Of a DNA stretch of 10,995 nucleotides, positions 1-6,529 are shown in pieces (within the stretch, counting starts at the first letter, position 1; every line of letters begins with the position of its first letter). A program made the translations under genes and the position numbers. The notes beneath the pieces are model-generated. The model was not told where the DNA came from. It made no database searches and saw only the letters and a list, made by a program, of their open reading frames with translations. Source of the stretch: DATJUF01 sp035502655. Lineage in GTDB: Bacteria; Desulfobacterota; Binatia; Binatales; Binataceae. Location of the stretch: the NCBI GenBank assembly GCA_035502655.1, contig DATJUF010000002.1, positions 1 to 10,995 on the forward strand. Direction: 5' to 3'.

Positions 1-778
1 CCGGCTGCTTAACCTTATATTCGAGGTCTGCGCTCTCCTCCCAGCTTCGATCCAGATTCCGATACCAGTTGAGGCCGCCGCGAAAGCCAGTCTTGCTGAA
101 CGCCTTCACGAAAACGTCGAAATCTTCATCGGTGATAAAGGCCCCATGCGGCCTATCCGGCAACCGTTCCAACAGTCCTCCACCAGCCGGTCCAAAGACC
201 CCCGGCGGGTCGCCTGACGTGATCTCGCTTACGAGATCACGTCCGCCCTGATAAAAGCCACGCAGGGATCGCGCCACATCCCGTTCAAGTTCCGCCTCGG
301 CCACTCCAGGCTGCTGAAAGTAGAGCATGTAATGGAATTTGCCTTGCGCGATCATTTCGAGCATCAGGGTTGGCTTGATCGGCGCGCGCGGAAAGAAGGG
401 CGTATTCACACCAATCACGCGGGTGAATCGATCCGGCGCCATCATCGCGGCGTTCCACGCTACTGCCCCGCCCCAGTCATGACCGACAATTACCGCCTTG
501 TCGATGGCAAGAGCATCGAGCATTCCGACGATATCGGCGACGAGCAGTTTTTGCGTGTAGGCCTCTATCGGCTGCGGCGCGTCGGTCTCACCATAGCCGC
601 GCTGGTCCGGTGCTATTGCTCGAAATCCCTCCGCCCCCAAGGCATTCAACTGATGACGCCACGAATACCATAGCTCCGGAAACCCGTGGCAGAACACCAC
701 CGGATAGCCCTTACCGGCCGCCACGGTATGCATGCGGATTCCGTTGGACTGAACAAACTGATGCTTGAATTCGCTCAT
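1..778 (-). CDS. Epoxide hydrolase-type alpha/beta hydrolase (3' end beyond window)
   Basis: Partial gene; 259 codons are visible from an ATG at 778 and it runs off the left edge. The translation carries the marks of soluble epoxide hydrolases: HGFPE at residues 31-35 (oxyanion-hole turn), DQRGYGETD at 58-66, and the nucleophile elbow GHDWGG at 99-104 with Asp101 as the nucleophile that would form the alkyl-enzyme ester. Lid tyrosine candidates are Tyr153 (in YFQQPG) and Tyr239 (in NWYRN), which normally hold and protonate the epoxide oxygen. The general-base Asp/His pair lies beyond the edge. There is no signal peptide, so it is cytoplasmic. A GGGGA sequence about ten bases upstream supports the start. 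Two lid tyrosines favour an epoxide hydrolase over a haloalkane dehalogenase, which has an Asp nucleophile too; the natural substrate is unknown. It is divergent from the ferritin-like gene. Confidence 0.9.
   Translation of the reverse strand, partial: MSEFKHQFVQSNGIRMHTVAAGKGYPVVFCHGFPELWYSWRHQLNALGAEGFRAIAPDQRGYGETDAPQPIEAYTQKLLVADIVGMLDALAIDKAVIVGHDWGGAVAWNAAMMAPDRFTRVIGVNTPFFPRAPIKPTLMLEMIAQGKFHYMLYFQQPGVAEAELERDVARSLRGFYQGGRDLVSEITSGDPPGVFGPAGGGLLERLPDRPHGAFITDEDFDVFVKAFSKTGFRGGLNWYRNLDRSWEESADLEYKVKQP
217..242. repeat. Perfect 11-bp inverted repeat inside epoxide hydrolase gene
   Basis: The arms acgtgatctcg (217-227) and cgagatcacgt (232-242) are exact reverse complements around a four-base ctta loop. 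The repeat lies in frame within the coding sequence (residues RDLVSEITS) and would form a strong hairpin in the mRNA. No T-run follows on either strand, so it is not a terminator. Function unknown; it could be chance plus codon choice. Confidence 0.6.
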
Positions 779-911
779 GGATTGCACTTCCCCGCGCTAT
801 GTTCGCAGACTCATTGCCAACGCTCGACTCTCGCCGGTTCGTTCACTTTAGGCTCCGTTCTGTACGGTGCATGGCCTCACAAGCTCGGCCTATTTCTTAA
901 CTTTCGGCGGA

Positions 912-941
912 TTGACATACTTGTGCAAGCCGCCCTATCTT
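912..941 (+). promoter_or_regulatory. Sigma70-type promoter of ferritin-like gene
   Basis: A consensus -35 hexamer TTGACA at 912-917 is followed after 18 bases by TATCTT at 936-941 (four of six matches to TATAAT). This predicts a transcript start near 948 and a leader of about 50 bases before the ATG at 998. Complementary pentamers ggcgg (906-910) and ccgcc (930-934) flank the -35 region and might mark an operator, but this is weak. Confidence 0.55.
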
Positions 942-985
942 TCGACTAACGTGCGGTTCAGGCCGGAATAGCAGCTTAAAGAGAA

Positions 986-990
986 AGGAG
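986..990 (+). promoter_or_regulatory. Ribosome binding site of ferritin-like gene
   Basis: AGGAG inside a purine-rich run (GAGAAAGGAGAA) lies seven bases before the ATG at 998. It is a strong match to the 16S 3' end and fixes the start codon. Confidence 0.85.
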
Positions 991-997
991 AACGATC

Positions 998-1630
998 ATG
1001 GGCAAAGACTTCGAGTTCCGCCAGCTCCTGCGCGCCTACCGCGCGGGACTAATTACCGAGGAGACTTTCGAGACCGAAATGGCCATGCTCGACGCGCAAA
1101 ACGGCGGCTCGGGCCAGCCGCGCGGCTTTCAGGCCTTCGGCAAAACTTACAATAGCGAGCGCGACGCTATCGTCAGCTTCCTCGACAAGGTTCAGGCTGC
1201 CGAGTCTAACGCTGGCGCCGCCTTCAGCGATTGGGCCAAGGTCTGCACCACTGATTGCATTCGCAGTGGCATTAAGATGATCGCGGAGCGAGAGAACTAT
1301 CACGGCCGCATCTTCAGCCAGCGTATCCGTGAACTCGGCGCCGAACCGCGCGCCACCGTTAGTGAGGAAAGCAAGCAGTTTGCCGCGTGTGCCGCCGACC
1401 CAGCGATGAGTGATGGCGACAAGCTGATGCGCGTTGCCACCTCTTTCGCTAATCCGGAAGCCGTCATCCAGCCGATCATCGATTTCGCCAACCTGATCAA
1501 CGAGGATCAGGAGACCAAAGAGGCCCTCCGCCTCTTCGCCGAAGACGAATTGTCGTCCACCCGATGGCTGGTGTATGCGTGTGGCGCGCTCAACGCCCCG
1601 GCTGAACAAGCCAGCGCCAATCAGCAATAG
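998..1630 (+). CDS. Ferritin-like helical protein with short SHOCT-like N-terminal segment
   Basis: 210 residues, cytoplasmic, no signal peptide or membrane segment. Residues about 5-32 (RQLLRAYRAGLITEETFETEM) resemble the short SHOCT-type helical hairpin, where a GxIT turn is followed by an acidic helix. Residues about 52-195 are predicted almost wholly helical. They include Glu69 on one helix and a Glu99-x-x-His102 pair on the next (ERENYH), the spacing used by ferritin/rubrerythrin-type di-metal sites. The expected second ExxH is not evident: the last helix has Glu182 and Glu184 but no partner histidine, so the site may be half-formed or lost. Cysteines at 83, 87 and 131 could be functional. 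The family cannot be named with certainty; ferritin-like fold is inferred from helix pattern and ExxH only. It is monocistronic, with its own promoter and a strong terminator. A role in iron or oxidative-stress handling would be speculative. Confidence 0.75.
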   Translation: MGKDFEFRQLLRAYRAGLITEETFETEMAMLDAQNGGSGQPRGFQAFGKTYNSERDAIVSFLDKVQAAESNAGAAFSDWAKVCTTDCIRSGIKMIAERENYHGRIFSQRIRELGAEPRATVSEESKQFAACAADPAMSDGDKLMRVATSFANPEAVIQPIIDFANLINEDQETKEALRLFAEDELSSTRWLVYACGALNAPAEQASANQQ

Positions 1631-1653
1631 CCAAGCCTCTGCACGTCGAATAG

Positions 1654-1691
1654 AAAAAGACCGGCGGGTAAAGTTTGCCGCCGGTCTTTTT
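1654..1691. terminator. Bidirectional Rho-independent terminator
   Basis: The 14-base arm aaaaagaccggcgg (1654-1667) pairs perfectly with ccgccggtcttttt (1678-1691) around a ten-base loop. A T-run ends the hairpin on the plus strand, and the flanking A-run gives a T-run on the minus strand. It lies 24 bases after the ferritin-like stop and about 55 bases past the stop of the facing minus-strand gene, so one element serves both convergent transcripts. Confidence 0.93.
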
Positions 1692-1745
1692 CGTTAACAG
1701 CGGATAGGCGCCAATCAAGCCTTGCAGAGCCCGGCTCCTGTACCG

Positions 1746-2318
1746 CTACATTCCTTCACCGCCTCCGGCCGGTTTTGCCAGCGGTACCATCTGGGCAATC
1801 TGACACTGCACCATCGCACGGAGCTTGTTATCGATCTGGAAGAAGCGCGTGGCTTCGACTTGGGAAACCACCGCTCGGAACTTCGGAATATAGGCTTTCT
1901 GGACATTGAGCCGCGCCTGCGCGATGGCCATCACTTCATCGAGCTTGCGCTTGGCGTCGGCGTCTGTCAGGGAATCGTAATTCTTCGCAAAGTCCTTTAT
2001 CTCGCGGATATGCCGCTCCTCGACTTTATCCATCGCTGCTTCGTATTTCTCATAGAGTGGCCAAAAGGCCTTCGCCTCGTCTGGCGTTAACTTCATATTG
2101 TCGTTGACGATGGCCTTGCGCTCGGCGCGCGCAGCGGCCAGATCGATCTGCTTCCCCGACTGAGGTGCCGCAGCCGTCGACGCTTCCGGCGCGGGCGCTG
2201 CCGCCGAAGCCTCGGGTGCCGGAGCCGGCGATTGCGCCGCGCACGGACGCATCGCTCCCACCGCACAAACCAGCGCCAACGCCACGACCGGCGACGCGAT
2301 TATCTTTCCAGGACGCAT
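1746..2318 (-). CDS. Secreted Spy/CpxP-like helical protein
   Basis: 190 residues from the ATG at 2318, chosen because AGGAGA (2328-2333) precedes it by nine bases; a GTG at 2354 in the same frame lacks such a site and would add 12 residues ahead of the signal peptide. Residues 1-28 form a classic Sec signal (Lys5, hydrophobic core 6-22, likely cleavage after CAA at 28). Residues 30-55 are a low-complexity Ala/Pro linker with two copies of APAPEAS (32-38 and 41-47). Residues 60-180 are charged and helical; the LTPDEAKAFWPLY segment (77-89) matches the LTxxQ/E-type start of Spy/CpxP periplasmic helical proteins. Such proteins act as periplasmic chaperones or stress sensors, but the resemblance is one of style and motif, so the specific role is unproven. 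A single Cys near 172 remains in the mature domain. It lies downstream of the membrane protein on the same strand, with a 115-base gap. Confidence 0.78.
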   Translation of the reverse strand: MRPGKIIASPVVALALVCAVGAMRPCAAQSPAPAPEASAAAPAPEASTAAAPQSGKQIDLAAARAERKAIVNDNMKLTPDEAKAFWPLYEKYEAAMDKVEERHIREIKDFAKNYDSLTDADAKRKLDEVMAIAQARLNVQKAYIPKFRAVVSQVEATRFFQIDNKLRAMVQCQIAQMVPLAKPAGGGEGM

Positions 2319-2327
2319 GCTTAGAAA

Positions 2328-2333
2328 TCTCCT
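2328..2333 (-). promoter_or_regulatory. Ribosome binding site deciding Spy-like start
   Basis: On the minus strand this reads AGGAGA, nine bases before the ATG at 2318. It favours that start over the GTG at 2354. Confidence 0.7.
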
Positions 2334-2433
2334 GCCCTTTTGAATTCTTTTCACGCTCGCGCGCGATGCTGCGCTATCCCCCCTTCTGAGTCAAGCTCCA
2401 GACCTGGGTTGCTGACGTACCCCTCACCCTCAT

Positions 2434-2805
2434 TTAAGGGCGGCGACGTCTTGCACGATTGTTTGGCCGAACTGGCCGTGGCGAAGACACAGGTTCCGCC
2501 ATCTTGCGGATATCGAGGAAGAGCTGAATCGAGGCCACCATGCCAGCCGCCCAGACCACAATCCAAATCCGGCGGAAAGTTCGCATCGCGTCCGGCGCGC
2601 TGATATTGGCGAACTCGAAGTAGCGGTCGGAGACCCGATACGCTACCTGCATCAGCAGCAGCACAATGATCACCTGAAGGATCGAGAGAAGAATTCCTGG
2701 CCGGCTTCTCGTACGGCGGAGAAACGTTCGCACCGCAAGCAACCAAATGACCCATATAGCCGTCAGACTAAGACCGGCCGCGATTGCCGCCACATAAAAG
2801 TTCAC
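2434..2805 (-). CDS. Small three-helix inner-membrane protein
   Basis: 123 residues starting at a GTG (2805); no in-frame ATG is better placed, and only a weak AGAG lies upstream. Three hydrophobic stretches fit membrane helices: residues about 5-25, 38-57 and 80-97. The loop after the first helix (RTFLRRTRSRPG) and the C-terminal tail (residues 100-123, rich in Arg and Pro) are strongly basic, so by the positive-inside rule these sit in the cytoplasm and the N-terminus is likely outside. No family is recognised. It is on the same strand as the Spy-like gene 115 bases downstream, where a possible minus-strand -35 (TTGACT, complement of 2389-2394) hints that the second gene also has its own promoter. 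Function unknown. Confidence 0.65.
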   Translation of the reverse strand: MNFYVAAIAAGLSLTAIWVIWLLAVRTFLRRTRSRPGILLSILQVIIVLLLMQVAYRVSDRYFEFANISAPDAMRTFRRIWIVVWAAGMVASIQLFLDIRKMAEPVSSPRPVRPNNRARRRRP

Positions 2806-3119
2806 GCCATGTTACTCTGAGATTATTGACCGATCAGGCCAAGCGATACAGCGGTTTTGATACTTACGAACCCCCTGCTTCTACTCAATTCGAGCTGCCT
2901 TAGTGGAAATGAACAGGGAGACTCGGCCATAGCAAGCTCCGGCGCACTAAGGCGCTGTCCTTACAGTGCAAGGCTCCCCGAACCTCCACCAGTGTAAGAG
3001 CGGCGGCAAACCGAACCGAAATATTCTCGTGACGGGCCAAAAAAGCCGATAAAATTCAGCAGTCCAGCGCTTTCTCAGAGGGGACTCTCCATTACGGAGA
3101 GTCCCCGAATTACGTCAAA
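2806..3119. other. Intergenic region with no supported gene
   Basis: 314 bases between two minus-strand genes. No convincing coding frame, tRNA or rRNA was seen. It contains an imperfect hairpin at 2944-2969 (gcactaagg facing cctt-ac-agtgc, two-base bulge) and the perfect hairpin at 3080-3106. The half nearest 2805 should hold the promoter of the small membrane protein, but no clear -35/-10 pair is visible. Confidence 0.5.
3080..3106 (-). terminator. Perfect hairpin after the flavin monooxygenase gene
   Basis: Arms ggggactctcc (3080-3090) and ggagagtcccc (3096-3106) are exact reverse complements with a five-base loop, beginning 13 bases past the stop codon. Neither strand has a T-run after the stem, so it is not a canonical intrinsic terminator. 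It more likely protects the 3' end of the mRNA or assists a weak or Rho-dependent stop. Confidence 0.5.
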
Positions 3120-4238
3120 CTAAGCGGCGGCAGATTTGGGCAATGACAGTTCCCGCGATTCGCCCAGTGGCGATCCTTTCCATTTTTTCACTTCCGGCAG
3201 GACGTTCTTGGCGAAACACTTAAGGTTCCGCTCGGCCTCGTCCCATGGCATCCCGGCATAACTGAAATTCAGCATGAAGCCGTTGGCGTCGATTGTGTCA
3301 CGAATAAAGGCGAGCTTCTCCAAAACCTGATCAGGCGTGCCCCACGGCATCAGCTTGGCGAAATCCGCTGCTGCTCCTTCCATCCCATGCTTTGAGATGT
3401 ACTTGCCGACGTGGCTATAAAACTCGTAACTCTTATGTGACCCGAATTGCTGCGAGGTCATCTCATAATGACGCATGGCGGTATGGTAATAAGCAGTGAT
3501 CCACTTCATCGCCATCTCTTCCGCTCGATCCTTGTTCTCATCGACGAAACAGAATCCGCCTGAGAGCGGCTTCGGCGCAGGCACGGCTCCATTAACGTCA
3601 CGCCATACCTTGTGATAAACTTCGAAGTCCTGCTTCACGACATCCCATGGCTTCTGCGGAATCACGAGCAGGCCTACGCCCAGCTTGGCCATAATTGGCA
3701 TAGACTCGGGTGATACCGCCGCCGCGTAGGTACGGCCCTTGAACGAGCGCCCTGGGAATGGCCGAATCTCGCGGCGCGGCTGCTTGGTGTACTTACCACC
3801 TTCCATCACACCGGTCTCGAGCGCATTGAGAATCAGCTCGCCGTACTCGACGAACAGGTTGCGCCCCTCGTTCTGATCGAGCCGGAATCCTTCGTATTCG
3901 ATCCGCGCCAGCCCGCGTCCCAATCCCAGGATAAATCGCCCATTCGATAGATGGTCGAGCGCCGAGACCTGCTCGGCCACCCGAATCGGATCATGCCACG
4001 GCAGGACTACAACCATCGATCCGAGCTGCGCATGCTTGGTCTTGCCTGCCATGTACGAAAGGAACTGCAAGACATCCGGGCACATCGTGTAATCGTCAAA
4101 ATGATGCTCGACCGACCATACCGAGTCGAAGCCAAGCGGTTCAGCCATCTCACACAGCCGCACTTCCTCGCGGTAGACTTCGGTGTCAGACAGCCGATTG
4201 TGGGGGTTTTGAAACGCTACGCCATAACCTACATGCAT
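3120..4238 (-). CDS. Luciferase-like (LLM class) flavin-dependent monooxygenase
   Basis: 372 residues, the usual length for bacterial-luciferase-type enzymes, which use reduced FMN (some use F420) and O2 to oxygenate organic substrates. Family marks in order: GFDSVWSVEHHF at 36-47 (strand 2 and the EHHF signature), LGSMVVVLPWHDPIRVAEQ at 72-90, LDHLSNGRFILGLGRG at 94-109, a phosphate-binding-type SPESM at 176-180, and GTPDQVLEKL at 300-309 near the C-terminus. No signal peptide. The ATG at 4238 is preceded by GGGAG ten bases upstream. It is divergent from the phosphotriesterase-like gene and may share control with it. Cofactor and substrate cannot be read from sequence; hydroxylation or Baeyer-Villiger-type attack feeding the neighbouring degradation genes is an inference. 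The reductase partner is not in the window. Confidence 0.9.
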   Translation of the reverse strand: MHVGYGVAFQNPHNRLSDTEVYREEVRLCEMAEPLGFDSVWSVEHHFDDYTMCPDVLQFLSYMAGKTKHAQLGSMVVVLPWHDPIRVAEQVSALDHLSNGRFILGLGRGLARIEYEGFRLDQNEGRNLFVEYGELILNALETGVMEGGKYTKQPRREIRPFPGRSFKGRTYAAAVSPESMPIMAKLGVGLLVIPQKPWDVVKQDFEVYHKVWRDVNGAVPAPKPLSGGFCFVDENKDRAEEMAMKWITAYYHTAMRHYEMTSQQFGSHKSYEFYSHVGKYISKHGMEGAAADFAKLMPWGTPDQVLEKLAFIRDTIDANGFMLNFSYAGMPWDEAERNLKCFAKNVLPEVKKWKGSPLGESRELSLPKSAAA

Positions 4239-4501
4239 CGATTTTTTTCTCCCGTCCAGCCGCTTAGCTTACATGGAACTCGCGCCATCCTGACAGTCAT
4301 CCATCAGGCAAGCCCGGGGCGTCGAGTCACTATAAACAAACGCCCGTTTTTATTATTTTTAGCAGGATTCCCCGCGGAATTGCCACGGGGGCTAATCGTT
4401 TTACTCAATCATCTAACACCCAACCGCCGCAATAAGTCCCGCCTAAGCCATCGGCATTAACCTTTTCGCCCTGGCCAATCATGAAAACCCCTGTTCATTT
4501 A

Positions 4502-4540
4502 GCCGATTGATTGGTATGCATTCACCAATTGACTATCGGC
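4502..4540. repeat. Nested inverted repeat upstream of phosphotriesterase-like gene
   Basis: Outer arms gccgat (4502-4507) and atcggc (4535-4540) enclose inner arms attggt (4510-4515) and accaat (4524-4529) around atgcattc. The spacers between outer and inner arms are two and five bases. It overlaps a TTGACT hexamer (4529-4534) and lies about 100 bases before the start codon, a suitable place for a repressor or activator site or a leader-RNA stem. Confidence 0.45.
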
Positions 4541-4629
4541 GCATGCCAAAAGCGGCGCAGATTTATTTAACCAAGCTACGGTGCACATGCCAGCCGTGGC
4601 AGGCAATCCATCAGCCGCGGACGAAAATC

Positions 4630-4635
4630 GGAGGT
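4630..4635 (+). promoter_or_regulatory. Ribosome binding site fixing the phosphotriesterase-like start
   Basis: GGAGGT six bases before the ATG at 4642 is close to the ideal Shine-Dalgarno sequence. It rules out the in-frame upstream ATG at 4507, whose 45 extra residues match nothing in the family. Confidence 0.9.
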
Positions 4636-4641
4636 AATACA

Positions 4642-5610
4642 ATGGCTATCAACAGTGTCAGCGGAAAACTGGACCCCAGGGAACTGGGTTCCACCCTCAT
4701 TCACGAACATCTCGCCGCCGGGATGCCCGGATGGGAATTCGATAACCATCAATTCGACCGCAAGCGCGAACTTGCCAAAGTCGTCGAGCGTCTCAAGGAA
4801 ATCCGCAGCCTTGGCATTTCCAGCATGGTCGATCCGTGCCCGATGGAACTTGGCCGTGATCCTGAGTTCGCCGCGGAAGCCTCCGAGCAGTCCGGCGTGA
4901 AAATCGTTATCGCGACTGGGGTCTATAATGAGGCGCTGGGCTTCCCGATGCACTTCCGCATGCTCGAACCCGATGACATCGCGGAAATTTACGTCCGCGA
5001 AATCACCGAAGGCATCGGAAACACCGGCATCAAGGCCGGTATCATCAAGACCGCGACCGGGGGCGTCCCTGGATGGACGGTCGATACTGAAATCACCAAG
5101 AACGAAGAGAAGGCGCTGCGCGCCGCGGCCCGTACTCACAAGGCCACCGGCACCCCGATTCTGTGCCACAACAATGAAATGTCGCCGTTCGGCCGCGAAA
5201 CTCTAGATATCTTCGAATCCGAGGGCGTCGATTTCAACAACGTTCTGATCGGTCACGCCTGCGGCGTCGGCAACATGCGTTACTACTTCGATATCCTCGA
5301 ACGTGGCGCCTGGCTCGGTTTCGACCGCTTCGGCATCGAGCCGATCGCCCCCGACAAGATGCGCCTCGCGTCGCTCATCGGCTTGCTCGCGGTAGGCTAC
5401 GACCGCATCATGCTCTCCCATGACGCTGTGGCCTGCTGGCTCGGCCGCCAGACCCCTGCTATCAAGAAAATGATCGAGGCGTCACCGAATAATCATTATG
5501 CGCATATCTCGAAGAACATTCTGCCTGCGATGCGCAAAATGGGCGTCAGCGAGGAAAAAATTCACACCCTGATGGTCGACAATCCGCGCAGCTATCTCGG
5601 CGGCCGTTAA
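4642..5610 (+). CDS. Phosphotriesterase/lactonase-family metal hydrolase
   Basis: 322 residues, a normal length for cytoplasmic phosphotriesterase-like lactonases of the amidohydrolase superfamily. The full binuclear metal set is visible: His21-x-His23 (LIHEH), the lysine expected to be carboxylated at 136 (AGIIKTATG), His176 (PILCH), His205 (LIGHACG) and Asp261 (LSHD). There is no signal peptide, unlike the organophosphate-degrading Opd enzymes, and the start is fixed by a strong ribosome site. Family members hydrolyse lactones, esters or organophosphates; most natural ones are lactonases. Placed between a flavin monooxygenase and a ring-cleavage operon, it may open a lactone formed in the same degradation route, but that is inference. 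The residues flanking the core sites (PCPMELGRD at 65-73, NNEMSPFGR at 177-185) differ from classical organophosphatases. It converges on the intradiol dioxygenase gene. Confidence 0.92.
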   Translation: MAINSVSGKLDPRELGSTLIHEHLAAGMPGWEFDNHQFDRKRELAKVVERLKEIRSLGISSMVDPCPMELGRDPEFAAEASEQSGVKIVIATGVYNEALGFPMHFRMLEPDDIAEIYVREITEGIGNTGIKAGIIKTATGGVPGWTVDTEITKNEEKALRAAARTHKATGTPILCHNNEMSPFGRETLDIFESEGVDFNNVLIGHACGVGNMRYYFDILERGAWLGFDRFGIEPIAPDKMRLASLIGLLAVGYDRIMLSHDAVACWLGRQTPAIKKMIEASPNNHYAHISKNILPAMRKMGVSEEKIHTLMVDNPRSYLGGR

Positions 5611-5630
5611 GATCCGGCTGCTACGAAAAG

Positions 5631-5664
5631 GGCGCGAGGTATGGCCAAACCCATGCCTCCCGCC
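5631..5664. terminator. Imperfect hairpin between convergent genes
   Basis: ggcgcgaggtatgg (5631-5644) pairs with ccatgcctcccgcc (5651-5664) with one mismatch and one G-T pair around a six-base loop. It sits 20 bases after the lactonase stop and 17 before the end of the facing dioxygenase gene. There is no T-run, so it is at best a weak two-way stop. Confidence 0.45.
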
Positions 5665-5681
5665 CAAACTGCACTATCTTC

Positions 5682-6521
5682 TCATTCGCATGAGGCCAGG
5701 GCGAAGGTAAACTCGATTGCGTCAGCTCCATCCGCGCCGCCTTTAATATAGGCGGCTACCAGCTCATCTTTCGCCCCGAATACTGCATCCGATTCGATAT
5801 AGCGATCGCCAGCATTATATAATGCGGTCGTCAGAGTCTCATATCCTTCCGCACTAATCATAAAATGGATATGCGCCGGACGGTACGAATGCCTTCCCTC
5901 GGCTCGCAATAATTTTCCCACCGGTCCGTCGGTCGGCACCGAATAGCTGATCGGCTTGGTCGTGCGGAATGTAAAGCTGCCATCGTTAGCCGATCGAAAT
6001 CGTCCGCGCATATTTATTTCCGGCTGATTCGGATCCTGCAAATCGTACAGTCCGTTCGATGCCGCCTGCCATACATCAATTAAGGCACCGCTGATCGGCT
6101 TGCCGGCCCTTCCAATTACCCTTCCGCGCATCACCACTCTTTCGCCTTCCGGCCCGCCAGCGGCAATATTCGCGCCATTCTGAAGCTCCGGTACGCCGGT
6201 ACGATAAAACGGCCCTAGCAGGCTCGACGCTGTCGCACCGTCATTGCTACTCGCATGCGCGATCATATCAACAAGTGCGCTCAGCCCCAGCGTATCTGAC
6301 AGAAGGATAAATTCCTGCCGTTTATCATCACTGATTTGCCCGACGCGAGTCAGAAACTGGATTCCCTCCATCCATTCGCCCGGCTCCAGCCGCACCTCGC
6401 GCGCGAAGTCATGCAGATGGCGCGTGAGAGCCGTCATGATTTCCTTAAGCCGAGGATCCGGAGTCTCGGACAACCGCGCCGATGCTTCAGCGGTTATATT
6501 ATTTTCATCCAGATGTTTCAT
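5682..6521 (-). CDS. Intradiol ring-cleavage dioxygenase, hydroxyquinol 1,2-dioxygenase type
   Basis: 279 residues. Non-haem Fe(III) enzyme that cuts an aromatic ring between two adjacent hydroxyls. The N-terminal helical dimerisation part (about 1-95) is followed by LLGPFYR at 101-107 and a beta-sandwich holding the four iron ligands: Tyr159 (NGLYDLQ), Tyr193 (ISYSVPTDGPVG), His217 and His219 (RPAHIHF), with the conserved Arg214. The SVPTDGPVGKLLRAEGRH stretch and the YIESDAVFGAKDELV segment (241-255) are closer to hydroxyquinol 1,2-dioxygenases than to catechol or chlorocatechol enzymes. The expected reaction is therefore hydroxyquinol to maleylacetate in the cytoplasm. Chloro- or methyl-substituted catechols remain possible. 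The start is eight bases after the amidohydrolase stop, with a weak ribosome site (AGAAAG) in that gap, so the two are probably translationally coupled; it is the last gene of the operon. Confidence 0.92.
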   Translation of the reverse strand: MKHLDENNITAEASARLSETPDPRLKEIMTALTRHLHDFAREVRLEPGEWMEGIQFLTRVGQISDDKRQEFILLSDTLGLSALVDMIAHASSNDGATASSLLGPFYRTGVPELQNGANIAAGGPEGERVVMRGRVIGRAGKPISGALIDVWQAASNGLYDLQDPNQPEINMRGRFRSANDGSFTFRTTKPISYSVPTDGPVGKLLRAEGRHSYRPAHIHFMISAEGYETLTTALYNAGDRYIESDAVFGAKDELVAAYIKGGADGADAIEFTFALASCE

Positions 6522-6529
6522 CTTTCTAG

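Larger units (their letters stand above)
4239..4641. promoter_or_regulatory. Divergent control region between monooxygenase and phosphotriesterase-like genes
   Basis: 403 bases with no supported gene; it must contain both outward promoters. It includes an AT-rich block (about 4331-4361), a hairpin with one mismatch at 4370-4390 (ccccgcgg facing ccacgggg), and the nested inverted repeat at 4502-4540. A TTGACT at 4529-4534 could be a -35, but no good -10 stands 16-18 bases after it. On the minus strand the AT-rich block could supply a -10/UP-like sequence for the monooxygenase. The promoters are not resolved. Confidence 0.45.

Noticed and set aside
1049..1627. 192-codon minus-strand open frame
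   Set aside because: Antisense to the ferritin-like gene, which has a promoter, ribosome site and terminator; no ribosome site or motif supports the reverse frame.
2319..2354. GTG start giving 12 extra residues on the Spy-like protein
   Set aside because: The ATG at 2318 has a good AGGAGA upstream and starts a normal signal peptide.
2944..3000. Possible tRNA or small RNA between the membrane protein and monooxygenase genes
   Set aside because: Short complementary stretches exist, but no cloverleaf, no T-loop consensus and no promoter-terminator pair could be assembled.
3951..4460. 169-codon plus-strand open frame across the monooxygenase start
   Set aside because: Mostly antisense to the monooxygenase; the part in the intergenic region has no recognisable protein features.
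4507..4641. 45-residue N-terminal extension of the phosphotriesterase-like protein
   Set aside because: GGAGGT lies six bases before the ATG at 4642, and family members begin close to the HEH motif; the extension is untranslated leader.
4576..5169. 197-codon minus-strand open frame
   Set aside because: Antisense to the phosphotriesterase-like gene with its complete metal-ligand set.
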